Source: Sedimentitalea sp041224545
Lineage (GTDB): Bacteria > Pseudomonadota > Alphaproteobacteria > Rhodobacterales > Rhodobacteraceae
DNA length: 64,000 nt
Direction: 5' to 3'
NCBI RefSeq assembly: GCF_041224545.1
Contig: NZ_JBGFGP010000125.1
Location: 1 to 64,000 of the forward strand
Part shown: positions 25,200 through 34,681 of the stretch, in pieces
Numbering within the stretch: position 1 is the first letter of the stretch
Layout: every line of letters starts with the position of its first letter
Position numbers and translations under genes: made by a program
The notes under the pieces: generated by a model
The model's input: only the letters and a program-made list of their open reading frames with translations
Databases searched by the model: none
What the model was told of the DNA's origin: nothing

Positions 25200-26219
25200 A
25201 TGAACCGCCGAATCGGCCCACGCGCCGCTTACCGCCTGCGGTGGCGCCGTCGCGGCCTGTTGTGGCGGTCCTTTCGCAGCCGGCGTCATCTGCAGCCGGT
25301 CAACGACCGCACCGCCCGGATTACCCCGTCCGCGATCCTGGCCTTCAGCACGATCCGCAACGAGATCGACCGCCTGCCGTGGTTTCTTGAGCACCATCGC
25401 AGGCTGGGCGTCGATCACTTCCTGATCGTGGACAACGCCAGCGACGACGGTTCGGCCGAGTATCTCGCCGCACAGCCGGATGTCTCGCTCTGGCATACCG
25501 ACCGGAGCTATCGCGACGCGCGTTTCGGACTGGACTGGATGACATGGCTTCAGATGCGCTATGCGCACGGTCACTGGAGCCTGATGCTCGACGCGGACGA
25601 ATTGCTTGTCTATGCGCATCACGAGACCCGCACACTACACGAGCTGACCCGCTGGCTGAAGGCGCAGGGCCGCGACGTATTCGGCGCGCTGATGCTCGAT
25701 CTCTATCCCCAAGGGCCGCTCGGAGCGCATCGCTACCGCGCCGGAGAAGACCCGGTTGCCGCCCTGCCCTGGTTCGATCCCGAACCCTACAGGTCACAGC
25801 GGCAGCAGCCGCTGGGCAACCTGTGGGTTCAAGGCGGCCTGCGCGAGCGCGTGTTCTTTGCCGACACCCCACGCCGCTCTCCGACATTGAACAAGTTGCC
25901 ACTGGTGCGTTGGTCGCGCCAATACGCCTATTTCAATTCATGCCATTCGATCCTGCCGCGCGCGTTGAACTTCGCTTATGACGGTCCTGGCTCGCGTATG
26001 CCCTGCGGCGTCCTGCTGCACACGAAATTCCTGCCGCAGGCGGTGGAGCGCGCCAGCATCGAGAAGCAACGCCGCCAGCATTTTCACGCGCCCGATGATT
26101 TTGCGGGTTATTATGATCAACTTGCCGCTGGCCCCGACCTCTGGTGCCCTGATTCGGCCCGGTACGAAGGCTGGCGACAACTCGAAGACTGCGGATTGAT
26201 GCAGTCCGGAGGCTGGTAG
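25200..26219 (+). CDS. Family 2 glycosyltransferase, copy 1
   Basis: This is a 339-residue GT-A-fold protein. FLIVDNASDDGSAEYL is the family-2 signature and DAD at residues 131-133 is the metal-binding motif. The first 30 residues are very basic, suggesting membrane-surface association. The ATG at 25200 begins 4 bases after the galE stop; an in-frame ATG at 25155 inside galE is unlikely. A close paralogue follows at 26385. Donor and acceptor are unknown. Confidence 0.85.
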   Translation: MNRRIGPRAAYRLRWRRRGLLWRSFRSRRHLQPVNDRTARITPSAILAFSTIRNEIDRLPWFLEHHRRLGVDHFLIVDNASDDGSAEYLAAQPDVSLWHTDRSYRDARFGLDWMTWLQMRYAHGHWSLMLDADELLVYAHHETRTLHELTRWLKAQGRDVFGALMLDLYPQGPLGAHRYRAGEDPVAALPWFDPEPYRSQRQQPLGNLWVQGGLRERVFFADTPRRSPTLNKLPLVRWSRQYAYFNSCHSILPRALNFAYDGPGSRMPCGVLLHTKFLPQAVERASIEKQRRQHFHAPDDFAGYYDQLAAGPDLWCPDSARYEGWRQLEDCGLMQSGGW

Positions 26220-26384
26220 GGCTGGCGTTCGTTCCAAAAAGGTGACACTTTTGATAAAGTTCCCCGCAATTTTCTGAGAGCTTTTGGATACGGCTAACCG
26301 AACAGTGACAATTGGACAGGTATTTCAGAACCGGCATTCGTTACTCGCTAACAGTATGCCGTTGCCTCGGGAGCGCGCCGGATC

Positions 26385-27395
26385 ATGAGCCTGTGGACAT
26401 CCTATCGCATGAGAGTGCGGCGCAGGCTCCGTTTGTTGCGTTGCCTGCGCAAATCGCGCGAGTTGACCCTGACGCAGGACAACACGGCGGCGATCCGTCC
26501 GGATGACATTCTGCTGGTCAGCATCTTTCGCAACGAAGGTGCAAGGCTGCCGTATTTTCTGGAATATTACCGCAAGCTTGGTGTGGATCACTTCCTGTTC
26601 GTTGACAATGACAGCGACGATGGCACCGCCGAGTTGCTCGCTGATGCGCCGGATATCTCGGTCTGGCACAGCCGGCACAGCTACAAGAAAGCGAATTTCG
26701 GCACCGACTGGCTGAACTATCTTCTCGGCAAATACGGCCACGGCCACTGGACGCTGACCGTCGATCCCGACGAGTTCTTTATATATCCGTTCTGTGATAC
26801 CCGTCCCTTGCGGGCACTGACCGACTGGCTGTGCGCGTCATCGGTCAAATCCTTCGGCGCCATGCTGCTTGACATGTATCCGCGCGGGCGGCTGGACGCG
26901 GAGCGCTATAAACCTGGTCAGAACCCGATGGAAATCGCCGAATGGTTCGACAGCGGCAATTACACGCTGAAACGCAATCCCGATCTCGGCAACCTGTGGA
27001 TTCAGGGCGGGCCGCGCAGCCGCATGTTCTTTGCAGACAATCCGGAAAAAGCCCCCGCGCTGAACAAGATCCCCCTGGTCAAATGGAATCGACGCTACAC
27101 CTATGTCAGCTCAAGCCACATGCTGCTGCCGCGCGGTTTAAACCTTGTCTACGATCAAAACGGAGGAGAAAAGGCCAGCGGTGTTCTCCTTCACGCCAAG
27201 TTTCTTGACAATTTTGCCGACAAGGCCACCGAGGAACTGACGCGCAAGCAACATTATTATGGTTCCGTCGAGTATCGGGCTTATCTCGACCAGCTCGGAG
27301 ACGGCGCAGGGCCGTGGAACGAGTGGAGCGAGAAATACATCAACTGGCGACAGATCGAGATCCTCGGCCTGATGTCCAAGGGGAACTGGACATGA
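26385..27395 (+). CDS. Family 2 glycosyltransferase, copy 2
   Basis: This is a 336-residue paralogue of the preceding gene. It shares the start FRNEGARLPYFLEYYRKLG, the VDNDSDDGTAELL signature, a DPD metal motif (residues 127-129) and the block GNLWIQGGPRSRMFFADNP. The 165 bp before it are AT-richer and may hold a separate promoter. It overlaps the next (frameshifted) gene by ATGA. It probably adds a sugar to a surface polymer; specificity is unknown. Confidence 0.86.
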   Translation: MSLWTSYRMRVRRRLRLLRCLRKSRELTLTQDNTAAIRPDDILLVSIFRNEGARLPYFLEYYRKLGVDHFLFVDNDSDDGTAELLADAPDISVWHSRHSYKKANFGTDWLNYLLGKYGHGHWTLTVDPDEFFIYPFCDTRPLRALTDWLCASSVKSFGAMLLDMYPRGRLDAERYKPGQNPMEIAEWFDSGNYTLKRNPDLGNLWIQGGPRSRMFFADNPEKAPALNKIPLVKWNRRYTYVSSSHMLLPRGLNLVYDQNGGEKASGVLLHAKFLDNFADKATEELTRKQHYYGSVEYRAYLDQLGDGAGPWNEWSEKYINWRQIEILGLMSKGNWT

Positions 27396-29082
27396 CAGTA
27401 GGCATTGCCATGCTGGTTCACACGGCGCTGGATCGCGTCGAACAGGTGGCACGTCACTGGGCCGCAGCCGGGTGTCCCGTGGCTTTGCACGTGGATCTGA
27501 ACGTGTCACGGGATGACTATGACCGGCTTGTGAGCGCGCTGGCAGATCAACCGATAATCCGCTTTTGCAAGCGACACAGATGTGAATGGGGTCGTTGGGG
27601 CATCGTCGCCGCGTCGCAATCGGCGTGCGAATTGTTGCTGGACCAGTTCGATGATCTTCATCATGTCTATCTTGTCTCCGGGTCCTGCCTGCCATTGCGC
27701 CCGGTTCCTGAACTGATCGACTATCTTGCCAGACGACTACGTACTTTATCGAAAGCGCGACAACCGCCGATGTGCCATGGGCCAAGGGGGGGCTGCAGCA
27801 AGAGCGTTTTACGCTGAGATTCCCGTTTTCCTGGAAACGACATCGCGCAGCATTTGACCGCTATGTTCGGCTGCAACGCCGGCTGGGTTTCAAACGAAAA
27901 ATACCCGATGGACTGGTGCCGCATATCGGCAGCCAATGGTGGTGCCTCACGCGCCAGACACTTTCATCCATTCTCAGCGATCCGAACCGTGCTCTTTACG
28001 ACAACTATTTCCGCAAGGTCTGGATCCCGGATGAAAGCTATTTCCAGACGCTGGCGCGCCGGTTCTCGACCCATATCGAAAGCCGCTCGCTGACTCTCTC
28101 CAAGTTCGACCATCAGGGCAAGCCGCACGTGTTCTACGACGATCATCTGCAACTGCTCAGGCGGTCGAACTGTTTCGTGGCGCGCAAGATCTGGCCGCAC
28201 GCGAACCGGCTCTATGGGGCGTTCCTGAACAACACGGGTGCCATGAACCTGGCAGAGCCGAACCCCGCGCGAATTGATCGTGTATTCGCCAGGGCGATGG
28301 AGCAGCGGACACGCGGACGTCCGGGGCTCTATATGCAGAGCCGGATGCCACATCCGGGGGCGGTGACTGCGCCGACCTCGAATCCCTACTCTGTGTTTCA
28401 GGGGTTTTCGGAACTATTTTCCAATTTCGAGGATTGGCTTGCCAGAACCACCGAAAATCAGGTGCACGGGCGTCTTTTTGCGCCTGATACAGTCGAGTTT
28501 TCCGGACGGAGCTGCGTCTACAACGGTGGCCTGAGCGACAGTGCCGCCAAAAGGGATTATGCACCCGAAGCCTTCCTGACCAGCCTGATCTGGAACACAC
28601 GGGGCGCGCGGCAGTGCTTTCAATACGGCCCCGCAGACAGGCAGAACATCGCGCCGTTCATCGCACGTGATCCGAATGCCCAGATATCGGTCATCACCGG
28701 AGCATGGGCGATTCCGTTGTTTCATTCCAGTTGCGACTTTTCCGAATTGCGCAAGCGTGCGGCCGCGTTGCAAAAGATCGAGACGCGGCAATTGTCCATG
28801 CTAAGATCGAAAGAGACCAAGGCGCAGACGCGCATCTGGTCGCTTGCCGAGTTCATGGAGACACCGATGGAGGCCCTGCAGGACATTGTGGACGAGATTG
28901 GCCAAACCAATAGCCGCACCCTGAATGAAGCGCCGCGAATGGCGGATTTGGCCGGATTCGGTCAATTCCTGCAAAACCTGAAGAATCAGGGAATGCATCC
29001 GCATCTCACCGGTGATTTCCCGTTGGAAGAACCGCTGGTCGTATTGCCCAAGCGCGTCAGCAGACCCTATCTGGTTCGATAG
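27392..29082 (+). pseudogene. GT14-like (core-2/I-branching beta-1,6-N-acetylglucosaminyltransferase) gene with frameshift
   Basis: The first part reads in one frame from ATG 27392 (TVGIAMLVHTALDRVEQVAR, HHVYLVSGSCLPLRP). It loses family similarity after about 27740. The rest continues in the -1 frame through FIESATTADVPWAKGGLQQE, FPFSWKRHRAAFDRYVRLQR, SQWWCLTRQTL and a long C-terminal domain of unknown function to 29082. The break lies between about 27730 and 27745 and fits loss of one base. The two parts together match the usual length of about 560 residues. Either the gene is inactivated or the sequence has an error. It is coupled to the upstream glycosyltransferase by ATGA. Confidence 0.75.
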
Positions 29083-29088
29083 CGCGAC

Positions 29089-30528
29089 ATGACGGGCATG
29101 TTCGAGTATTTCGTGCTGTTCGCGGAGATGCGGACCGGGTCCAATTTTCTTGAAACCAACCTGAATGCACTTGCAGACATCCAGTGTCATGGCGAGGCCT
29201 TCAACGCCAACTTCATCGGATACCCCAAGCGCACGGAGGTGTTGGGTGTGTCGCGGGCCGAACGCGATGCCGCGCCGCAAGAGCTGATCTCGACCATCCG
29301 CGCGGCGCCCGGTGGCTTGCACGGCTTTCGATATTTCCACGACCATGACGCGCGGGTGTTCGACACGATCGTCGATGACCCGCGTTGCGCGAAGATCATC
29401 CTGACACGCAATCCGCTGGACAGCTATGTTTCGTGGAAAATCGCGGCTGAAACCGGACAATGGAAGCTGACCAATGTCAAACGACGCAGAGCCTCGCTTG
29501 CCCATTTCGACGCACAGGAATTTGACCGTCATCTGGATGTGATACGCGGCTTTCAGGAAAAGATCCTGACACGGCTGCAGGTCAGCGCACAGACCGCATT
29601 CTACCTGTCCTATGACGACCTGCGCGATATCGAGATACTCAACGGGCTGGCGGCGTGGCTGGGCTCCGGAGACCGCCTTGCAAAGTTGGATCAGAGCCTC
29701 AAGCCGCAAAACCCGGCGGCCCTGTCCGACCGTGTCGACAACCCGGACGAGATGGAACAGGCGCTGGCCCGAGCCGATTATTTTCAACTCTCGCGCACCC
29801 CTAACTTCGAACCTCGCCGCGGCCCTGCGGTGCCCTACCATGTCGCGGCGGCCCGTGCACCGCTGTTGTTCATGCCGGTTCCCGGCGGACCGACTGACCA
29901 GATGGAACAGTGGCTGGCACTGCTGGACGATGTGCCGCGAAACGAATTGCAAACCGGGATGAACCAGAAACGATTGCGCCAATGGCTGCAAAGCCACGAC
30001 GGTCATCGCGGGTTCACCGTTCTGCGCCATCCGCTGGCGCGCGCGCATTCGGTTTTCTGCACCGCGATCCTGTCAGACGGCCCAGCGGCCGAACCAAAGA
30101 TGCAAGAGGGCCTGGCACGCCAGTTCAAACTGAAACGTCCGCCCAACGGAACGTGGTCAACCGCAGAAGAACACCGCGATGCATTTTCGGTTTTCCTGGA
30201 TTTCGCGCAGGCCAACATGGCCGGACAGACGGCGCTTGCCCCCCAACCCGCGCTTTGCAGCCAGGCCGGCGCGCTTTCGGGATTTGCGGAATTCACCGTG
30301 CCGGATTTTGTCCTGCGGGAAGAGGATCTGACGCAGATGTTGCCGGTGTTGTGCGCGCTGGCCGGATATGGCGACGCGCCCCCGCCCCTGCCGGTCAGCA
30401 GACTGGACGAACCGTTTCCGCTCGCCGAGGTCTACGATGCGGCGCTCGAGAAAAAAGCCGCGCAGATTTACCGGCGCGACTATTTGTTATTCGGATTCGG
30501 GGACTGGCGCCCGCCTCAGGCCGCCTGA
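29089..30528 (+). CDS. Two-domain sulfotransferase-like protein (NodH/Stf0-like)
   Basis: This is a 479-residue protein. The N-terminal domain has a PAPS 5'-phosphosulfate loop (MRTGSNFLETN, residues 14-24) and a 3'-phosphate motif (KIILTRNPLDSYVSWK). The second half repeats the layout in degraded form: LLFMPVPGGPTD near residue 257 and FTVLRHPLARAHSVF near 307, with the usual Lys of the first loop missing. It probably sulfates a carbohydrate of the surface glycan made by the neighbours. Its last 13 bases overlap convergent ptsN. Confidence 0.72.
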   Translation: MTGMFEYFVLFAEMRTGSNFLETNLNALADIQCHGEAFNANFIGYPKRTEVLGVSRAERDAAPQELISTIRAAPGGLHGFRYFHDHDARVFDTIVDDPRCAKIILTRNPLDSYVSWKIAAETGQWKLTNVKRRRASLAHFDAQEFDRHLDVIRGFQEKILTRLQVSAQTAFYLSYDDLRDIEILNGLAAWLGSGDRLAKLDQSLKPQNPAALSDRVDNPDEMEQALARADYFQLSRTPNFEPRRGPAVPYHVAAARAPLLFMPVPGGPTDQMEQWLALLDDVPRNELQTGMNQKRLRQWLQSHDGHRGFTVLRHPLARAHSVFCTAILSDGPAAEPKMQEGLARQFKLKRPPNGTWSTAEEHRDAFSVFLDFAQANMAGQTALAPQPALCSQAGALSGFAEFTVPDFVLREEDLTQMLPVLCALAGYGDAPPPLPVSRLDEPFPLAEVYDAALEKKAAQIYRRDYLLFGFGDWRPPQAA

Positions 30529-30980
30529 ACCGACTGCGCCTCGGACAACAATGCATAGAGCGTCGTGACATCCAGATTGGCCCGCAGCTTTGAACACAAC
30601 GCGGGTTCACGCAGGGTCCGCGACACGAGCGCAAGTGCCTTGAGGTGTTCGACGCCTGCGTCTTCGGGTGCAAAGAGCGCAAAGGCAATGTCGACCGGCT
30701 GCCGATCGACCGCGCCGAAATCGATGGGCTTTTCCAGCATGACAAAGACGCCGACAACCCGTGTCAGCCCCTCCATCCGCGCATGCGGCAGGGCAACGCC
30801 ATGGCCCACACCTGTTGGGCCAAGGCTTTCACGTTCCAACAGCGCATCCACAGTCATCGCAGCATCCAGCCCGTAAGCATTATGGGCCACTTCACCGATT
30901 TCCTGAAACAACCGCTTCTTGCTCGATGCGGCCGAGAAAACCTTGACGGCCTCAGGCTTGAGGATGCTGGTCAACTCCAT
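30516..30980 (-). CDS. ptsN: PTS IIA-like nitrogen regulatory protein PtsN
   Basis: This is a 154-residue EIIA-Ntr protein of normal length. The phosphorylated histidine is His66 in GVALPHARMEGL. It takes phosphate from NPr and regulates, among other things, potassium and nitrogen-related processes in relatives. It lies 54 bp downstream of hpf in the conserved lptB-hpf-ptsN order. Confidence 0.93.
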   Translation of the reverse strand: MELTSILKPEAVKVFSAASSKKRLFQEIGEVAHNAYGLDAAMTVDALLERESLGPTGVGHGVALPHARMEGLTRVVGVFVMLEKPIDFGAVDRQPVDIAFALFAPEDAGVEHLKALALVSRTLREPALCSKLRANLDVTTLYALLSEAQSVQAA

Positions 30981-31034
30981 GTGTCACTGTCTCCGTTGGG
31001 CGCCGAGAGGCGCCACAGGGTAATGTCTTGCCGC

Positions 31035-31598
31035 TCAGGGGTCTATCCAGCCGATATTGCCATCTTCGCGGCGATACACGACGTTCAGCCCTTCCTTGCT
31101 TTCGTTGCGGAAAATCAGCACCGGTGCACCTGCAAGTTCCATCTGCATCACCGCCTCCCCCACAGATAGCGACGGTATCTGGGTTTCCATCTCGGCAACG
31201 ATGATCGGCTGAAGCGTATCAGGCTCGGCGTCTTCGGTCTGCTCTTCCGACGCGAGGATATAAGAGGAGGCGCCAAAGAGTTCAACAGGTTGTGAGCGGT
31301 CGCGATGGTGATCTTTCAGCCGCCGTTTATAGCGTCGCAGTTGCTTTTCCATTTTCTCGGAACAGGCTTCGAACGCCGCATAAATCTCGTGCGCATGCGC
31401 CTTTGCGGTGGCGTTCAGACCGGTCGACAGATGAATCGTCGCTTCGCAAACATACTCGCTCGCCGAACGGGAAAAGATGACATTGGCACCGGTTGGCCGC
31501 TCGGCATATTTATCCACCACCGCATCCAGATCAGTCTTGACGTGTGTTTGCAGAGCCTCGCCAATATCGATCTGTTTTCCGCTGATTTGGTAACGCAT
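31035..31598 (-). CDS. hpf: Ribosome hibernation promoting factor, long form
   Basis: This is a 187-residue protein with an N-terminal S30AE/YfiA domain (MRYQISGKQIDIGEALQTHV; RRYKRRLKDHHRDR). A C-terminal dimerisation domain (VLIFRNESKEGLNVVYRRED) marks the long form, which dimerises 70S ribosomes in stationary phase. GAGAAGGAGAAC precedes the ATG. ptsN follows. rpoN, often present just upstream in other Proteobacteria, is absent; the 254-bp gap to lptB holds no gene I can support. Confidence 0.94.
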   Translation of the reverse strand: MRYQISGKQIDIGEALQTHVKTDLDAVVDKYAERPTGANVIFSRSASEYVCEATIHLSTGLNATAKAHAHEIYAAFEACSEKMEKQLRRYKRRLKDHHRDRSQPVELFGASSYILASEEQTEDAEPDTLQPIIVAEMETQIPSLSVGEAVMQMELAGAPVLIFRNESKEGLNVVYRREDGNIGWIDP

Positions 31599-31852
31599 AT
31601 GTTCTCCTTCTCTGTTTCAACCGGCAACGCGGCACAGGACGGCCGCGAAGAAGTCAGGTCCGGCTGAGGGGGTCAGGCAATCGTTCCGCCTGTTGTATGC
31701 GCGTCGCCCCCTTGAGGAAGGGCATGTGGGGAACTGCATCAGACAGGAGTTTTGCCATGCCCCATTTGAGGCGACACACGGGGTCGCTGTCAATGCAAAG
31801 CGGCATCAATACGGTCGCAAACCGCTCGCCGGCGCGGGAATCCGGCGACCGG

Positions 31853-32611
31853 TCAGTAGATCCTGAAATTTTCGCCCAGATAGACGCGCCGTACGTTTTC
31901 GTTTTCCACGACTTCGGCGGGCGTCCCCGTCATCAGGACCTGCCCGTCATGCAGGATATAGGCCCGGTCAACGATCTCCAGCGTCTCGCGCACGTTGTGA
32001 TCGGTGATCAGCACGCCAATCCCGCGTTTCTTGAGATCGGCGACCAGATGGCGGATATCGCCGACCGAGATCGGATCGACCCCGGCGAACGGCTCGTCCA
32101 ACAAGAGGTATTTCGGGTTCGCCGCGAGGCAGCGCGCGATCTCGACCCGGCGCCGCTCCCCGCCCGACAAGGCCAGTGCCGGGGCGCGGCGCAGGTGCTC
32201 GATGGAGAAATCCGACAACAGTTCTTCAAGACGTTCGCGGCGCTTGTGATGATGCCGCACGGTGATGTCGAGTACCGCGGAAATATTGTCCTCGACGCTG
32301 AGGCCGCGAAAGATCGACATTTCCTGCGGCAGATACCCGATTCCCAGCCGCGCGCGCCTGTACATCGGCAGCCCGGTCACCACCTGCCCGTCGATGGACA
32401 CGCTGCCTGCTTCGGGAATCACCAGCCCCGCGATGGCGTAAAACGTGGTGGTCTTGCCGGACCCGTTGGGTCCGAGCAGCGCCGCAACCTCACCGCGATT
32501 GACACCCATCGTCACATCGCGAATGACCAGTTTCTTGCGATAGGACTTGCGCAAACGTTCGATCCGCAGACCGGATTCACCTTCGGTCACGGTCAGGCTG
32601 GGGGCGGTCAT
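31853..32611 (-). CDS. lptB: LPS export ABC transporter ATPase LptB
   Basis: This is a 252-residue ABC ATPase. Walker A is GPNGSGKTTT, the signature is LSGGERRRVEIAR, Walker B is YLLLDEPFAGVD and the switch histidine is in ITDHNVRETL. It powers LPS extraction from the inner membrane with LptFGC. The ATG at 32611 overlaps the lptA stop (ATGA) and decides the start; an in-frame reading up to 33076 is a frame running through lptA. Confidence 0.96.
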   Translation of the reverse strand: MTAPSLTVTEGESGLRIERLRKSYRKKLVIRDVTMGVNRGEVAALLGPNGSGKTTTFYAIAGLVIPEAGSVSIDGQVVTGLPMYRRARLGIGYLPQEMSIFRGLSVEDNISAVLDITVRHHHKRRERLEELLSDFSIEHLRRAPALALSGGERRRVEIARCLAANPKYLLLDEPFAGVDPISVGDIRHLVADLKKRGIGVLITDHNVRETLEIVDRAYILHDGQVLMTGTPAEVVENENVRRVYLGENFRIY

Positions 32612-33102
32612 TGCGATTTTTCCGGGATCAGGATGGTCTTGACCCGGCCCACCATGTTTGCGGTGCCATCGGTCAGGTTTACCGTCATCTTCTCGGAGGT
32701 AAGCGCATTGGCCCCCTGCGTCAGCAGCACATCGCCGGTCATCACCACGACTCCGCTGTCGATGGTATAATCCGCCCGCTGCGCGCTGGCGGCATCCGGC
32801 CCGTTGACAAGAACCACGTCGCCCACGGCTTCCAGTCGCTCGACGCCGCCGGTGCTTTCGGCATAGATGACAAGAACCCGTTGCGCGGACAGGCGCATCT
32901 CGCCCTGCCCGACGAGCACGTTGCCCTTGAATTCGGCCGAGCCGTCGGCCTGATTCACGTCCAGCATATCCGACGTCACCTCGACCGGCAGGGTCGGATC
33001 CGCCTTGATCGCGCCAAATGCGACCCTGGTACCCTGCGTCTGGGCCATCGCGGCGCCCGGGGCGAGTGCGACGCACAGGAAAAGGGCAGCAATACGGTTC
33101 AC
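32608..33102 (-). CDS. lptA: LPS transport periplasmic protein LptA
   Basis: This is a 164-residue protein with signal peptide MNRIAALFLCVALAPGAAMA and an OstA-like beta-jellyroll (VEVTSDMLDVNQADGSAEF; GNVLVGQGEMRLSAQRVLV). It forms the periplasmic bridge that carries LPS from LptC to LptDE. It sits between lptC (3-bp gap) and lptB (ATGA overlap) in one operon. Confidence 0.93.
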   Translation of the reverse strand: MNRIAALFLCVALAPGAAMAQTQGTRVAFGAIKADPTLPVEVTSDMLDVNQADGSAEFKGNVLVGQGEMRLSAQRVLVIYAESTGGVERLEAVGDVVLVNGPDAASAQRADYTIDSGVVVMTGDVLLTQGANALTSEKMTVNLTDGTANMVGRVKTILIPEKSQ

Positions 33103-33105
33103 TTA

Positions 33106-33747
33106 TTATCTTTCTAACTGTTTCGGATCGTATATCAGCTTAACGCCATTCTTGAAAAGCATATGCAGGTCCCCGTCACCGGTTTTTGCGGAAAACTCCA
33201 TGTTTCCCGCGCTGAGCTCCCCCATCGGCCCCGACCCTGTCACGGCTCCGGGCGTGCTGCCGGCGATGCCATCCAGTGCCGCGTTCAGCACATCGGTCAG
33301 CACCACCAGCCCGGTGGATGTTTCGATACGGACGTTGCCTGTGAACCTGGCCGTGTCTCCCGCGGGGCCAAGACTGCCCGAGTCCGACTGCAAGGTTATC
33401 AGCTGACCGTCCGCCGTCTTGAGACGGGCATTCAGATTGTCGGCATCCCCGGGCGTGGTGTCGTTGCCCGGCCGGGCGCTTTCGGCGGTGACGGAGATTT
33501 CATCGCCCTTGGTCGTGGTTCCGGAAAAGAACGGCTTTGTCACCTGTTGTCCCTTGGTACGGGCCGAGACATCGGCATCGGTGAACGGGATCGTCGCCAC
33601 CTGGTCCTCGCTGCGCGACAACAGGAACAGGGTCGCCAGAATGGCCAATGCCGACAGCGGCAAAATCACCCTCAGGATTGCGACCGTGCGCGAATATGGA
33701 TCCACCGGCGCCCCCGGATCAGCCCAGACCGACCCGCAGGCAGTCAT
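33106..33747 (-). CDS. lptC: LPS export protein LptC
   Basis: This is about 213 residues with a single N-terminal membrane anchor (LRVILPLSALAILATLFLL) followed by a periplasmic jellyroll domain (FSGTTTKGDEISVTAESARP, ARFTGNVRIETSTGLVVL). It hands LPS from LptBFG to LptA. The start is uncertain: ATG 33747 overlaps the kdsD end by 29 bp, and an in-frame ATG lies at 33792. Position upstream of lptA supports the call. Confidence 0.85.
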   Translation of the reverse strand: MTACGSVWADPGAPVDPYSRTVAILRVILPLSALAILATLFLLSRSEDQVATIPFTDADVSARTKGQQVTKPFFSGTTTKGDEISVTAESARPGNDTTPGDADNLNARLKTADGQLITLQSDSGSLGPAGDTARFTGNVRIETSTGLVVLTDVLNAALDGIAGSTPGAVTGSGPMGELSAGNMEFSAKTGDGDLHMLFKNGVKLIYDPKQLER

Positions 33748-34681
33748 GGATATGCAACAGCCCCAGCGGCACCGCCGGTCCATCGGGTTCAACGACGAAC
33801 AGGCAGGTGATCTTGCGCTGGTTCATCACAGCGACCGCCTCTTCGGCGAGTGCATCCGGGCCGATCACGGTCGGGCCGGAGGTCATCACCTCGCCCGCCC
33901 GATGCGCAAGCAGGCCGTCCATCTTGCGCCGCAAATCGCCGTCGGTGATGATCCCCGCGAGGGTGCCATCCGCGCCGCAAACCCCGGCTACGCCGAAACC
34001 TTTCTGGCTGATTTCGATCAGGGTATCGCTCATCGGAGCCGCCAGGTCGACCAGCGGCAGAGCCGCACCCGTGTGCATCAGATCGCGCACCTTGGAGAGC
34101 CGCGCGCCCAGTTTGCCGCCGGGATGAAACTCGCGGAAATGTTCGGGGGTAAAGGCGCGATGCTCCATCAGCGCCACCGCCAGCGCGTCGCCAAGCGCCA
34201 GCGTCATGGTCGTCGAGGTGGTCGGCACGATGCCGGTGCCGCAGGCTTCTTCCGCCGCGGGAAGGACCAGCGCAACATCGGATTGGCGCAACAATGTCGA
34301 GTCTGCACGGCTCGCGACACCGATCAACGGAATGCCGAACCTTCGGGTATAGGCCACCAGATCGGCGAGTTCGGGCGTTTCACCCGAATTGGACAACACC
34401 AGCGCGACGTCACCCTGCGCCATCATGCCAAGATCGCCATGACTCGCTTCTGCGGGATGCACGAAATGCGCGGGCGTGCCGGTACTGGCAAAGGTCGCCG
34501 CGATCTTGCGGGCGATATGCCCGGATTTGCCCATGCCGCTGACGATGACCCGGCCATTCGCTCCGAGAAGCAACTCGACGGCGCGGTCAAAATCGCCGTT
34601 CAGGCTCTGCTCGAGCAGGGACAGCGCCTCGGCTTCGACGCGAATGACTCGGCGCGCCGTGGTTTGGAACGTGCTGCTCAT
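33719..34681 (-). CDS. kdsD: D-arabinose 5-phosphate isomerase (KdsD/KpsF family)
   Basis: This is a 320-residue protein. An N-terminal SIS sugar-isomerase domain (GRVIVSGMGKSGHIARKIAA; VLSNSGETPELADLV) is followed by two CBS domains (DLMHTGAALPLV; MTSGPTVIGPDALAEEAV). It converts ribulose 5-phosphate to arabinose 5-phosphate, the first step of Kdo synthesis. It connects to kdsB at 21.9 kb and sits logically beside lptC-A-B. Its start overlaps the RNase D stop as ATGA. Confidence 0.94.
   Translation of the reverse strand: MSSTFQTTARRVIRVEAEALSLLEQSLNGDFDRAVELLLGANGRVIVSGMGKSGHIARKIAATFASTGTPAHFVHPAEASHGDLGMMAQGDVALVLSNSGETPELADLVAYTRRFGIPLIGVASRADSTLLRQSDVALVLPAAEEACGTGIVPTTSTTMTLALGDALAVALMEHRAFTPEHFREFHPGGKLGARLSKVRDLMHTGAALPLVDLAAPMSDTLIEISQKGFGVAGVCGADGTLAGIITDGDLRRKMDGLLAHRAGEVMTSGPTVIGPDALAEEAVAVMNQRKITCLFVVEPDGPAVPLGLLHIHDCLRVGLG

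Noticed and set aside
27783..27790. Six-G run as a programmed -1 frameshift site in the GT14-like gene
   Set aside because: The family-conserved FIESATTADVPW block is already in the second frame before the G run, so slippage there would come too late to make the normal protein.
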